A stretch of DNA of 19,401 bases from Bacillota bacterium (GTDB lineage Bacteria > Bacillota > Clostridia > Lachnospirales > Lachnospiraceae), in NCBI GenBank assembly GCA_023398375.1, contig JAEWSH010000115.1:1-19401 (forward strand), read 5' to 3'. Made by a program: the position numbers and the translations under genes. The stretch's first letter is position 1; every line of letters starts with the position of its first letter. The notes under the pieces are model-generated. The model ran no database searches. It worked only from the letters and a program-made list of their open reading frames with translations, and was not told the origin of the DNA. Shown piece after piece: positions 5,938 through 15,088 of the stretch.

Positions 5938-6921
5938 TTATTCCCTCATACATTTGGGACAGGGATCTGCACCATGTGCTGCTGCATCATTCATGGTTCT
6001 ATCTACTTTTGAATCTGCTTTTATTTCGGAACATCCCTTTTCATGATAATACAGATTGCCATCCTTATTTTTACATACAGAATAAGTAAGCGTTTCTTTT
6101 ATTTGACTTGCAGATAACGCATATACATTAATCAATTCATCAGAAATATTTGTCTGTGGTCCCTGTATAAAGGATAATACGGCTGGCCCTGTAAGTTTCC
6201 CTTGCAATTCATCTTCCACCGATTTTGTCATTGTAAATGAATATTTCATATAATTATTCCCATACGCTTTATTATGGTTGTTCATATAGTACTCTGTCTG
6301 TTCATTGACTCCATTTATGATGACAGAGTCTTTTTCCAATAAAAAACTTTCTTTACTTTTTAGGAATGTAAGATTTGCAACGGACATTCCGTTATTTACT
6401 AATTCTTGATAGACATCTGAATAATACCCGCTAATTATCTTATCACTTCCGCTTTTTGTTACTTTAATGGTATCATCCAATTGGAACTGTACAAAATAAA
6501 CATCATATTTTCCAAGCCATGTATTGATTCCGGAGCATACCTGGCCGTAATAGTTCATTCCGTCTGAAGCATTATATTTTTCCGTATAGTATACATAAAA
6601 TCCATTATTATCGATCAGCAGCACACATGGGACTTTATCATATAGTAATGACTCCCTATTGGTATTTGTAACGTCAAAATTTCTTCCTAATGTATGGTAA
6701 AATTGTTCCATTGCTTTCTTTCTTTTTTCTTCCGTATCAAATACTATTGTTTCTTCTTTATCTACTGTTGAGATCGCATCATCACAGGCGTTGGTCAAGT
6801 ACTCTGTATAGGTAATCGTAACATCTTCTTCTTTTGTTACATAGGCTCCCTTTGCAAAGAACCAGAACACAAGGAAAATAAAAAGTATTGTAAATACGAT
6901 GTGCCATAATTCTATCTTCAA
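5938..6921 (-). CDS. Membrane-anchored protein with C-terminal Cys/His metal-site motif
   Basis: This 327-residue protein is the last gene of the Tad-like operon. It has one N-terminal membrane helix (~5-24), a large extracytoplasmic-type domain, and a C-terminal motif with C283, H293, C297, C321 and C324 in the order C...YYHEKGC...AAHGADPCPKC. The YH...GC...A...G..PC..C pattern is a known small zinc-binding or disulfide-type module in Firmicute secreted proteins. The start is TTG behind AGGAGGATAT, which overlaps the stop of the preceding gene. By order it could be a minor pilin, tip or assembly protein of the apparatus; that is inference. The middle domain is not recognised. Confidence 0.8.
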   Translation of the reverse strand: MKIELWHIVFTILFIFLVFWFFAKGAYVTKEEDVTITYTEYLTNACDDAISTVDKEETIVFDTEEKRKKAMEQFYHTLGRNFDVTNTNRESLLYDKVPCVLLIDNNGFYVYYTEKYNASDGMNYYGQVCSGINTWLGKYDVYFVQFQLDDTIKVTKSGSDKIISGYYSDVYQELVNNGMSVANLTFLKSKESFLLEKDSVIINGVNEQTEYYMNNHNKAYGNNYMKYSFTMTKSVEDELQGKLTGPAVLSFIQGPQTNISDELINVYALSASQIKETLTYSVCKNKDGNLYYHEKGCSEIKADSKVDRTMNDAAAHGADPCPKCMRE

Positions 6922-6934
6922 CTTTTATATCCTC

Positions 6935-7459
6935 CTAGTATTCATTGATATGGCCTGTTGTGTTCCCTACCAGCCCACCATAATTTACGACGATGGGTTG
7001 CTCCGTCAATCCTGTAAACGCAAACAGATATTTTCCGCCTAATGTTTGATTAAGGTTTTTTACGTTCACTACGATCCTATCATCTTGTTTCATGTAGTAA
7101 TTTCTATCTGCGCCTGTTTCAGGATACATATATCCCAAGATCTCGTCATTTGTAACGTACATATAGTAATCGATATAGGCCCCTTTTTTTGTTTCATCTG
7201 CATAGGATAATACTTTCTCATGTGTCAGTCTGATCTGATAGGCACCAAAGGATCCTAGTTTTTTATTCAATAATTTGTAATTCTCAGGGGATATATATCC
7301 AGTCGCCCTGCAATTGTCTACAAATTCTACAGTCTTATCCTGCACATAATCCTGTACCGAAGCATTTAATCGTACATTTATGATTATGATCGGAACTATG
7401 AACATTGCTAAAGCTGCAATGAAATAGGATACTAATTTGCTGTAAACTTCTCCAAGCAT
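6935..7459 (-). CDS. Small single-pass pilin-like protein 3
   Basis: A 174-residue protein with an N-terminal hydrophobic helix (~10-30, YFIAALAMFIVPIIIINV) followed by a soluble domain rich in Tyr and Asp. The shape resembles TadE-like or minor pilins: one membrane helix, then an amphipathic stretch and an extracellular domain. There is no G-x-x-x-x-E prepilin peptidase site. The start is set by AAAGGAG six bases upstream. It is third in a row of three similar-sized single-pass proteins behind the platform gene, which is the usual place of pilins in tad loci. Confidence 0.7.
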   Translation of the reverse strand: MLGEVYSKLVSYFIAALAMFIVPIIIINVRLNASVQDYVQDKTVEFVDNCRATGYISPENYKLLNKKLGSFGAYQIRLTHEKVLSYADETKKGAYIDYYMYVTNDEILGYMYPETGADRNYYMKQDDRIVVNVKNLNQTLGGKYLFAFTGLTEQPIVVNYGGLVGNTTGHINEY

Positions 7460-7481
7460 CTACTTCTCCTTTCAACGGATT

Positions 7482-7904
7482 TTATAGTGAAAAACGAATG
7501 CCTATTACTTCACCATCTGTATTCATAAGCACTGTTTTCGTATATTCGTGGTCAAATAAAATATAGGGTGCTAATGCTGTGTTATCGGTATTTCTAACGT
7601 GCTCCAAAAAATTCTTTCCATTCACTGTTACTTCGGTATTCAATAGTGTGTTATTTAGGTATACCTTTAAGGATCCATCCAGATTTATAATATCCGAATA
7701 AACGCTTCTTCCGGATACTTGTAAGGACTGTTGATACTCTTTCTCATAATTAGTGGTTATTGTTGATTTTTCCTGTACTTCCTTGTTGATATACTTAACT
7801 TGTGTATTTGCTGCATTTATAAGTCCAGTTACCATGGAAAAGGCAAAAAGAAATGTTAAAGCCTCAAATATCATGTATTGTATTGTTGCTACTATATGCC
7901 CCAT
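7482..7904 (-). CDS. Small single-pass pilin-like protein 2
   Basis: The reading frame is open to 7946, but the start at 7904 (MGHIVATIQ, 140 residues) is preferred because AAAAAGGAG lies about nine bases upstream and it places the hydrophobic helix at the N-terminus, as in its neighbours. The helix covers ~8-30 (YMIFEALTFLFAFSMVTGL) and is followed by a helical stretch and a beta-rich C-terminal domain. It is a candidate minor pilin or pseudopilin by position and topology. No family is recognised. Confidence 0.7.
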   Translation of the reverse strand: MGHIVATIQYMIFEALTFLFAFSMVTGLINAANTQVKYINKEVQEKSTITTNYEKEYQQSLQVSGRSVYSDIINLDGSLKVYLNNTLLNTEVTVNGKNFLEHVRNTDNTALAPYILFDHEYTKTVLMNTDGEVIGIRFSL

Positions 7905-7955
7905 GTTATAGTTCTCCTTTTTGCCAGGGAGGTAAATCCCCGGCAATCAGATCAT

Positions 7956-8396
7956 TTACTGTTGTTTGAACGTGATCTTTCCAGGTGCTCCATTTGCATC
8001 ATATGTAATCGTGCATAAGAAGTCTGCATTTTGATTGATGTATGCGGCTTCTGATTTGTCCAAGGCTTTTGCAATGGTTGCCGTACTTTTTGTTTTGTAA
8101 TTCATGTCTGTGTATACATAATAGGTAGTACTCTTTTTTGTAATTACTTCTACACAAATTTTTTCATTTGACCAGTTTTTAATCAGGTTCACTACGGTCG
8201 CACCCTTTGGAGTCGTACCTTCATAGTCTGTAAACTCTGCATCCAACGCACCTTGTACATTAGAATCCATTTTGTTCTGAACGATTTGAGAATTTGACTT
8301 TGCAGAATTTGTCATTCCGGATGCGATACCTATTACTGCCAGTGCCAATACTACTCCAAAAATTAAAAATAAGACTTTGTTAGGGATGTTTTCCAT
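7956..8396 (-). CDS. Small single-pass pilin-like protein 1, possible major pilin
   Basis: A 146-residue protein with a hydrophobic helix at ~8-26 (VLFLIFGVVLALAVIGIA), a helical continuation and a short globular domain ending GKITFKQQ. It directly follows the fused platform gene, the position of pilin or TadE genes in tad loci, and has the best ribosome site of the three (AAAGGAG, spacing about 8). It is longer than Flp pilins (about 50-80 residues), and the class-specific cleavage motif is absent. A major structural subunit is possible but not shown. Confidence 0.7.
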   Translation of the reverse strand: MENIPNKVLFLIFGVVLALAVIGIASGMTNSAKSNSQIVQNKMDSNVQGALDAEFTDYEGTTPKGATVVNLIKNWSNEKICVEVITKKSTTYYVYTDMNYKTKSTATIAKALDKSEAAYINQNADFLCTITYDANGAPGKITFKQQ

Positions 8397-8414
8397 TATT
8401 GTTTCTCCTTTGTT

Positions 8415-10442
8415 TTATTTGAACATTGTCATTGTTGTTGTATATGTGTTATAAGACAAAAGTGCACTTGGTATGATAATGTAGAATATAAATTCAACAA
8501 TAACCGGCACAAATGTCAACATACCTGCTTTCATAGAACGCTTAGATCTGCTGGTTGCCTGATCTTCTTTTCTATTTTCAATCTGTGATTCTCTGTCTAC
8601 TTCCATGCGTTGGAATGCTTTTTCTACTCCGACGTTCTCGATCGTTAGAAGCTTATCTACAAATATGGTAAAGGACTCGCAGCTCTCATTGTCATTCTTT
8701 AACTTTTCTAACGCTTTTCTATAACCTCTGCTTAAATTCAATCTGCATTTTGTAATATCTGCCTTGAATACATAAGAGAATCTTTCCAGCCATTCTAAAA
8801 TAATGGGAAGTGTTGTTCCGTCTATGTGCATTAATATGAGCATTAAAGACTGGAATTGTATGACTTCATCTTCCATCCGCATTTTAATGGCATCGCTCTT
8901 GAATTTAAGTAACCATGTCGGAATCATGTACGCTAAAAAAGCAATCCCTGCACTTACCACCAGATAGTACCATTTGAAATATGTATTCTGATATTTCCGG
9001 ACCCTTGATATAACTGTCTTTGCTACATCTCTCGCCATGGTCTCCTTGGTTACCTCTGTCTCTTTCATGATCTGCTTTGTTAATTCATCTTCTGTCGTTT
9101 GATCAATTTTCAGAGTTTTTAATGACTGGCTATAGGTCTCTGCAGTTTTTTTCATAGTATCCCGATATTCTTCAGACGGTGTGACACAATCACTAAATTC
9201 ATCCACAAAATTATTAAGTGTATTGACTTTACTGGTTATGTCTGCACCGACTAATAGAAAGATGGAAACAGCAAATGCCGCGATCCCAAATAAAAATTTC
9301 TTAGCAATATATATTTTGGGTCCGGTATGATCTCCAATTGAGCGCATTTTATTATTGATTACGAGATAATGTGTATAGTTCTTATTGATCATTCTATCTG
9401 AAACCGATGAAATCAATGGGATCCTGATGATTCTCCCCCAGATACTATTTTCATCAAATTCTTTGATAGCGACCTCTTCATCATCGTCACGTAATGTTAC
9501 GACTAATTGATAACAGATGGTAGAAACAATAAATATAACGATCATGGCCACAATTCCATAAATTCCATCATAGTACTGTCCCAATCCTTCGATTGTATGA
9601 TCCGCCCATGCTTCAATTGGTTTTATAAGAAGAACCGGTATCAGTGTCATATATAATAATCCCCTGAATGCATTGGAATTCTTTTTTCTGTTAAGCAGTT
9701 CATCACTGATTTGCTTTTTCAACTGGTTAATTCCTGTTGAAAATGTGCTTTTTCCATTTTCTAATTTTTTATCACTAAATTCTTTTGTCGTAGCGACGAT
9801 CGACAGTAATTCAAGGAAATACCTGTTCGGCTCATGGCCGACATATTCATCCAGCTTCTTTTTGACATTTGATGATGACGTGATTTCATATGCTTTTTTC
9901 AAATGCAGGTAGATTAAATAGGGTGCCCGTTCCATAGACTTTGAAATAGCAACTGCCATGATATGGTAATGATGGTAGTTTTCTGCGATCTTCTCTATAT
10001 ATTTTTCCAGGAGATCCATGATCTCGTTATCTGCTTTTTTGATGGAGCTGTTAATGGTCTGTGTAAAGATAAACATGATGACCACCAAACTGAAACACAG
10101 ATAAAAAATATTCCCTCCACTGCTGAGTATTGTAAATATTACGGCTGCTGCAAATATTATGGTTCCCTGAAAAAGAATCTCCGATGTTTTTTTCTGTACT
10201 ACTTCTCCGTTGGTAGGATAGAGTATCGCTACTCTGCGGTATGTTTTGTTAAATATTCTTTTTAAAAGAGGTACGGAAGAAAATATTTTGAAGAGGAAAT
10301 ACAAAGGATTTCCATTTCCTCTTTTCTCTTTTACGATTTTTTCTTCCAGTCCTCTTTTACTTGCAATCTTTTTACTTATTACGATTGCAGTAAGAAATCC
10401 TAATAGCGCGACCAGCAGAATCCAATAGAAGATTTTTAACAT
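8415..10442 (-). CDS. Fused TadB-TadC-like inner-membrane platform protein (two T2SSF-like halves)
   Basis: This 675-residue protein has about eight hydrophobic segments: ~3-23, 91-108, 110-130, 259-275, 293-315, 381-400, 490-512 and 638-664. The order of two membrane helices, a ~120-residue helical cytoplasmic domain (~135-258) and two more helices is seen first, and a second such cytoplasmic domain (~515-637) precedes the last helix. This fits two T2SSF domains in one chain, where TadB and TadC are normally separate proteins of about 300 residues. Such proteins anchor the ATPase and drive pilin assembly at the membrane. Its ATG overlaps the stop of the ATPase gene by one base (TAATG), a sign of translational coupling. 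The extracytoplasmic loop at ~401-489 is unusual. Confidence 0.75.
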   Translation of the reverse strand: MLKIFYWILLVALLGFLTAIVISKKIASKRGLEEKIVKEKRGNGNPLYFLFKIFSSVPLLKRIFNKTYRRVAILYPTNGEVVQKKTSEILFQGTIIFAAAVIFTILSSGGNIFYLCFSLVVIMFIFTQTINSSIKKADNEIMDLLEKYIEKIAENYHHYHIMAVAISKSMERAPYLIYLHLKKAYEITSSSNVKKKLDEYVGHEPNRYFLELLSIVATTKEFSDKKLENGKSTFSTGINQLKKQISDELLNRKKNSNAFRGLLYMTLIPVLLIKPIEAWADHTIEGLGQYYDGIYGIVAMIVIFIVSTICYQLVVTLRDDDEEVAIKEFDENSIWGRIIRIPLISSVSDRMINKNYTHYLVINNKMRSIGDHTGPKIYIAKKFLFGIAAFAVSIFLLVGADITSKVNTLNNFVDEFSDCVTPSEEYRDTMKKTAETYSQSLKTLKIDQTTEDELTKQIMKETEVTKETMARDVAKTVISRVRKYQNTYFKWYYLVVSAGIAFLAYMIPTWLLKFKSDAIKMRMEDEVIQFQSLMLILMHIDGTTLPIILEWLERFSYVFKADITKCRLNLSRGYRKALEKLKNDNESCESFTIFVDKLLTIENVGVEKAFQRMEVDRESQIENRKEDQATSRSKRSMKAGMLTFVPVIVEFIFYIIIPSALLSYNTYTTTMTMFK

Positions 10443-12373
10443 TACGCCACCTCATTTTCTCCGACTCCGGATAACTTTTTACAATATTCCATATCTTCCA
10501 GGAATTCTGCATAATCTTCCTCCGATAACTTGTCTTTTATGATTTCATGTAAGTGTTCTGATATTCCCCGGTAATAGAATTTTCCATTTATGAACTCTAC
10601 ATCGTTCTGGTAATCAAATACTTGTGGATTTGTACTTCTATGCATGAATTCGATCTCATCTAATAATTTCTTTTCTTCCAGGCCCTTATCCTCATTTTCT
10701 TTTAATTGGGATGGATATTTCCTGTTCGTTTCCAATGGAATGATCTCTGAGATTCTTTCCACGAATCTTACGCCCCTTTTGAATGCTAAATGGCAATCAA
10801 TATTCAGTACTTTTGCTGCTGCCAAGTTTGCCTCTGCAATACTATGCGCTTGTCCAATAGACATAAAGTCCGCACCAAAACCTTCCACTAATGCAGTCGG
10901 TGTATTATGATGAGATGTAAACAGTGTGAAATAAGAAGCGATTCCTGTTGTCTGCTTTACGAAGAAGGATTGAATTGCTTTTGCAACTTCACCGATAATG
11001 TTCACACCACCGTTTGTTTTCTTTTGCAGGTTCAGACCATCCTGTGCAGGAATGTTCTCTGTTTCCTGAAAGGTCTGTATATTCCTTGTAGGATAATATC
11101 TTCTCGCATCTAGCTCGAAGAATAATTCCTGAATACGAATATTGTAACGTGGGTTAATAAACTTTATCAGCTTACGCATGAAGGTCGTTTTCCCTGTTGC
11201 CTGAGCACCCGTTATCCCGACTGTGCGCTCTGCTCTGATGGCCCATTTAAGGAAGAGTTCCGGAATAATAGAGTTCTCACCATAAATACCAAGCGTCGGC
11301 TCATACTTATCGTATTCCACTCCCTGCACGATCTTTTTATTCGTATTGGGATTGAATTTTCTTAAAAAGAATGCATATGATTCTGCAAAATCCGGCCGGT
11401 TCACAATAATACGCGAACCATCTCTCATTCTTGCTGCTACATAGCCTTTTTCTTTACTCATTTCATAAGGTGCTTCAAATTTATAAATATTATCACACAC
11501 ACGGATCAGCTCTTCTTCTGTTTCAAATGTCAGCGGTTCGATCTGGATATTTGTGCCATGATATAAGGCCCAGATGGACTCAAAGGAATAGGGTAAGTCT
11601 TTTAGATCCGTGTCTGTAAAATATCCACCTGCCGGAACACCAGACACACCTGCATCTATCTCATCGACATCTGTTTCATTTAAAATGTCTATTGCCCCAA
11701 GTGCATATCCTTTTTCATAGACCAGTTGTGCCAGATAATCTAATTTATCATTCCAGCTCATAAATACTTGATTGTTTCTAATAAATCTTTTTTTTACTTC
11801 CTCATAGGCATAGTTTGTTTTCTTTTTAGAGATATAAAATCTCTCAGCGCCCTGATCATCTTTTTCCGGTTTCGCCATTTCAAATTCTTCGACCAGTTCT
11901 GTGAACCCCGTTTTACCATACGTTCTCAGGTAGACAGTCAGAAGTATTTTGAATTTATCCATGGGCTGCATCCGTTTTGTTTCGGAAAAAGGAATAATGT
12001 GCTCTATTGTTTCTTCATTGATCCCATATTTCTTCTTTTTTAATTGATCTTTTATGACATTCTTAAGGTACTTCTTTGCACTGATATCTCCCAGTGGGGC
12101 ATTGGTAATTGATTGGTTCAGTTTTTTATTTCTATCCAGCTTACGATAATATGCTTTTTTACCCATATTAGAGTTTTTCAGATCCTCTCCGATCTGACTG
12201 GATAAGGTGTCGCAGATATCATTTACGAGATAATTTAGGTCTAGTACCTGGTCCTGCTCATCATCCTCTTCCAAATCGTCATTTTCATCATTCATGATTT
12301 TTTTCCAAAAATACCAAAAAAGTCCTGCAAATATAGCGATTACTAAAATTACTAATATTGTGTTTTTAACCAT
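10442..12373 (-). CDS. Membrane-anchored CpaF/TadA-like secretion ATPase
   Basis: A 643-residue protein with a Walker A motif at 389-397 (GAQATGKTT). The following elements line up with the CpaF/VirB11 order: IQELFFELDARR (~414-425) at the Asp-box position, NIIGEVAKAIQ (~458-468) at the Walker B position, where the usual GEIRG lacks its Arg, and TLFTSHHNT (~483-491) at the His-box position. Its role would be to power pilin assembly or secretion at the inner membrane. Two features are odd: an N-terminal membrane helix (~4-22) followed by an acidic stretch, and a C-terminal extension beyond the core. CpaF proteins are normally soluble and shorter. The start follows AGGAGCAGGC, and the gene overlaps the platform gene by one base. 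Confidence 0.8.
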   Translation of the reverse strand: MVKNTILVILVIAIFAGLFWYFWKKIMNDENDDLEEDDEQDQVLDLNYLVNDICDTLSSQIGEDLKNSNMGKKAYYRKLDRNKKLNQSITNAPLGDISAKKYLKNVIKDQLKKKKYGINEETIEHIIPFSETKRMQPMDKFKILLTVYLRTYGKTGFTELVEEFEMAKPEKDDQGAERFYISKKKTNYAYEEVKKRFIRNNQVFMSWNDKLDYLAQLVYEKGYALGAIDILNETDVDEIDAGVSGVPAGGYFTDTDLKDLPYSFESIWALYHGTNIQIEPLTFETEEELIRVCDNIYKFEAPYEMSKEKGYVAARMRDGSRIIVNRPDFAESYAFFLRKFNPNTNKKIVQGVEYDKYEPTLGIYGENSIIPELFLKWAIRAERTVGITGAQATGKTTFMRKLIKFINPRYNIRIQELFFELDARRYYPTRNIQTFQETENIPAQDGLNLQKKTNGGVNIIGEVAKAIQSFFVKQTTGIASYFTLFTSHHNTPTALVEGFGADFMSIGQAHSIAEANLAAAKVLNIDCHLAFKRGVRFVERISEIIPLETNRKYPSQLKENEDKGLEEKKLLDEIEFMHRSTNPQVFDYQNDVEFINGKFYYRGISEHLHEIIKDKLSEEDYAEFLEDMEYCKKLSGVGENEVA

Positions 12374-12382
12374 TGCCTGCTC

Positions 12383-13387
12383 CTACTCTGTAATGACCAC
12401 TCCAGTAACTTTTCTCTTTCTTTTTGGTCCAAATAAAGTTTTCTTAGGAATTTCTTCAATTTCCTGGTAGGGAATGGATTCCATATCCAGTAATTCCTTG
12501 TTGGGAGATTCATATTTTAGTTCCTTCGTGTACAGTTTTTCTGGTTCTACCTCTTTTCCTACCAGGAATGTCACGATCTCGCTGATTGATTTTTTCCATT
12601 CATAGTTCTTATCATTCGCTTCACACTCTCTGTTTTTTCTAATAAATGAAAGAAGTGTACCTGCAAGGAGCGCATCCTTATATCCTACGTTATGAACAAC
12701 CGGATATACTTTTTTGACATAGTATTCTTTTTTCATTGTTTTTAAGCTGAATTTTGAGTCCGTGTCAAAATCATTGACTACGATGATCTCTTTTTTCTTA
12801 TCTGCAACTCTTACATTTTTCTGCGCAAACCCCTGGGGAACACAATAGATGGAGTAGTCTACGAATTCTTTGATTTTTGCGGCAAATTTTACATTGGATG
12901 ACTCAATGATCAAAATTACATTGCTATAGATCCCGACTCTCTCCTGTACTTCATCATCGGCCGCACTTTTAATTAACCGTTCTACAATATTGTTTTCACC
13001 TTCGTCCATTCGTTCCATAAGGTCTTTAATGAAATCATTGCTCATTGTTACATTTGCAACGTCGAACAGAAACTTGATTTTTTCATTCATTGGCGTACAG
13101 TTCGCACTAAAATCAGCATCCATTAACTTTGCACCTTCTACCAATCTTAATAAGGAATCCATCCCGTCATCACTGTATCCGGAATCATCATTTTCGTCGA
13201 TATTTCCCTGCTCACTTCTCAGCCTGTTGCCAATCAGTAATTTTTCTGCGCTGTTTGGTGTCTTATTTATAAATTGCAATATCAATGTCTTTCTATTTCT
13301 ATTCAGAGCAAGAAAGCCTGCAATGGAACATGCAATACCGACAGCACCATAACTCTTACCATTAACACCCTGAACTCCGATTAACAT
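12383..13387 (-). CDS. CpaE/TadZ-like P-loop ATPase (ParA/MinD superfamily, divergent)
   Basis: A 334-residue protein. The start at 13387 is preferred over the ATG six bases earlier because AGGAGG then sits eight bases upstream. The N-terminus MLIGVQGVNGKSYGA is a deviant Walker A (K11, S12) in the place where ParA/MinD proteins have KGGxGKT, followed by the expected strand KTLILQF. Later strands (VILIIESSN, IIVVNDFD) fit the same fold. In Tad systems TadZ/CpaE places the machine at a cell site. The C-terminal ~60 residues are a charged extension. It lies between the degenerate TadZ-like gene and the ATPase gene, with 9-12 bp gaps, all in one operon. Confidence 0.7.
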   Translation of the reverse strand: MLIGVQGVNGKSYGAVGIACSIAGFLALNRNRKTLILQFINKTPNSAEKLLIGNRLRSEQGNIDENDDSGYSDDGMDSLLRLVEGAKLMDADFSANCTPMNEKIKFLFDVANVTMSNDFIKDLMERMDEGENNIVERLIKSAADDEVQERVGIYSNVILIIESSNVKFAAKIKEFVDYSIYCVPQGFAQKNVRVADKKKEIIVVNDFDTDSKFSLKTMKKEYYVKKVYPVVHNVGYKDALLAGTLLSFIRKNRECEANDKNYEWKKSISEIVTFLVGKEVEPEKLYTKELKYESPNKELLDMESIPYQEIEEIPKKTLFGPKRKRKVTGVVITE

Positions 13388-13399
13388 ATGCATTCCCTC

Positions 13400-14044
13400 C
13401 TACTTTTTCATGATTTTTTTCATTTGTTTCTCATCAATACCATAAATACAGGTTCCCATCTTTAAGATGGTCTGATACATATCCTGACTGCACCCTGCCA
13501 ATTTTTTAAAGCTGTTATAAGAAAGCATTAAATATAGTTCATAATCTTTCATATCGATAGGAAGGACATATATCTCACCAACTGTTATTTGAATTTCATC
13601 AACAACAATATCCTCTGTAATTTTTTTTAAGACCTTATCCCTGAAAATCATATGATGTACAAGTGAGTGATCAAATTCTATTTTATGAAGCTCTTGTATC
13701 TGCGTTGGCTGATAGTTTGTCATTACATACCGCAGATCGCTGCATTGATAGCTTTCCTTTTCAAGGTTCCTGCCATGGTAAACAAATACATAGTCAAATT
13801 TAGCATATAGATTTTCGCTGAATCTAATATTTTTCACGACCATCAGATCTCCGATTTCCACGAAGATACCATCTTCCATCGTGGCAAATGAGGAATAATA
13901 ATCATTGCTATAGGAATTATCGATTACCAGCACTTTTTTATTTTGTTTGATTCCGGCATCCGCTATGTAGTGTAAAATATCACATCTTTCCATACCGATA
14001 AAAGAAATTATTGTTGTTTCTTTCTCTCCTTGTATCATTGACAT
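13400..14044 (-). CDS. Degenerate TadZ-like protein without a Walker A motif
   Basis: A 214-residue protein. A GTG overlaps the stop of the preceding gene, but the ATG at 14044 is preferred because GGAG lies seven bases before it. The start ETTIISFIGMERCDILHYIADAG, then NKKVLVIDNS, follows the beta-loop-helix-beta order of ParA/MinD proteins but has FIGMERCD where the P-loop GK(S/T) would be, so ATP binding is unlikely. The strand FDYVFVYHG may match the second motif. It may form a complex with the neighbouring CpaE-like protein. Assignment rests on fold pattern and position and is tentative. Confidence 0.6.
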   Translation of the reverse strand: MSMIQGEKETTIISFIGMERCDILHYIADAGIKQNKKVLVIDNSYSNDYYSSFATMEDGIFVEIGDLMVVKNIRFSENLYAKFDYVFVYHGRNLEKESYQCSDLRYVMTNYQPTQIQELHKIEFDHSLVHHMIFRDKVLKKITEDIVVDEIQITVGEIYVLPIDMKDYELYLMLSYNSFKKLAGCSQDMYQTILKMGTCIYGIDEKQMKKIMKK

Positions 14045-14049
14045 TTTTA

Positions 14050-15075
14050 TCACTCCGTTTCTGCTGCATGGTCGATTATAGCTGTTTTAGTTGTTCCCGA
14101 CTCGTCTGTTGCTGTTGTCCCTGGCTCTTCTGTTGCTGTTGCCGCTGCCTCATCTGTTGCTGTATCATCTATGACCTGCGTATCACCCTCTTGTTGATCC
14201 GCAATCGTGTTTGCGGTCAGAACCGATGATTTTGCAGTATCTGTTAATCCGAATCCGCCTGAAACAGCAGATAATTGGTCTTCTGTGAGTTTTCCTAATC
14301 TTGCTTCCAGGCTCATTCTGGCTGAAAGATTCAGGGTATTCTGAGCAGTTGTTAAGATGTTTGGATCCGATTTGATCAGATCCATTGTTTCTGCTCTTAC
14401 CGGATAGTTTGGAATCGCTTCCTCCTGAAGATTGCTTTCTACATATCTTGTGGTATAAAGTCTTGCACCTGTTGTCATATAGGCATCTACGATCGCACTC
14501 GAAAATCTGACTATTTCCTCTTCATTACATTGGATGTTAAAAACAGAATTTTCAAAGTTCAGCTTTTCGATCTGCTTCTTGGGAATTACCAGATAATCTT
14601 CTCCATTTGGATATATGATACGGATATCTACATAATCATTCTCCTGCTGGTCCGTCATAAGGTTTGCTGCGACTACTTCATAATCTCTCGTATCTGCCTG
14701 AATCTCTTTTTCTGTGACCATGTTCAGCATTACCGGTTCCTCTGCCGGAATATCAACAATTGCGGTTTTTCCCATATCTCCTTCTGTTATATAGCTGTAT
14801 GGATCAAGACCTGTATAAAGGTTCTGCTGGTATACATTGGCATCCGTTCCCTGGTCTGTAATCTTTTCACCTTTTTTTATTCCATAGGTATTTCCTTCTT
14901 CATCAACTCTCTCTTTTGCAACATATACCGTTTGCTGATTTGCATCGCTCTCTGCTTTTAATGCATCATATTCTTCTGTTCTTATCTTCAAGATGTAGAC
15001 ACCATATGCAATAAATGCGATTGCTGCAACTAAAAGAACCGCCAAAATAGATACTATTTTTTTCTTTACTTTCAA
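14050..15075 (-). CDS. CpaB/RcpC-like SAF-domain membrane protein
   Basis: The frame opens at 15096, but the start is placed at the TTG at 15075 because AAAGGAGA (15083-15090) lies eight bases before it and the upstream part holds that site. The result is 341 residues. One N-terminal membrane helix (KIVSILAVLLVAAIAFIAYGVYIL) precedes a SAF-like region with VYVAKERVDEEG, then YITEGDMGKTAIVDIPAEEPV, then DYEVVAANLM and DYVDIRIIYPNGEDYLVIPKKQ. This is the CpaB pattern, a protein that stabilises the Tad channel outside the membrane. The C-terminus is low-complexity and Thr/Glu-rich with a short repeat (ATEEPGTTATDESGTT). No secretin partner would be expected in a Gram-positive cell. Confidence 0.75.
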   Translation of the reverse strand: MKVKKKIVSILAVLLVAAIAFIAYGVYILKIRTEEYDALKAESDANQQTVYVAKERVDEEGNTYGIKKGEKITDQGTDANVYQQNLYTGLDPYSYITEGDMGKTAIVDIPAEEPVMLNMVTEKEIQADTRDYEVVAANLMTDQQENDYVDIRIIYPNGEDYLVIPKKQIEKLNFENSVFNIQCNEEEIVRFSSAIVDAYMTTGARLYTTRYVESNLQEEAIPNYPVRAETMDLIKSDPNILTTAQNTLNLSARMSLEARLGKLTEDQLSAVSGGFGLTDTAKSSVLTANTIADQQEGDTQVIDDTATDEAAATATEEPGTTATDESGTTKTAIIDHAAETE

Positions 15076-15088
15076 TGTTCTATCTCCT

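Noticed and set aside
9673..10428. Plus-strand open frames opposite the platform protein gene
   Set aside because: They lie antisense to a gene with clear membrane topology and good ribosome sites, lack their own sites, and have low-complexity Phe/Ser-rich or Leu/Ile-rich content typical of shadows.
10644..12043. Plus-strand open frames opposite the ATPase gene
   Set aside because: The minus-strand frame carries the Walker A and the expected downstream motifs over its whole length; the plus-strand frames show no domain pattern or ribosome site.
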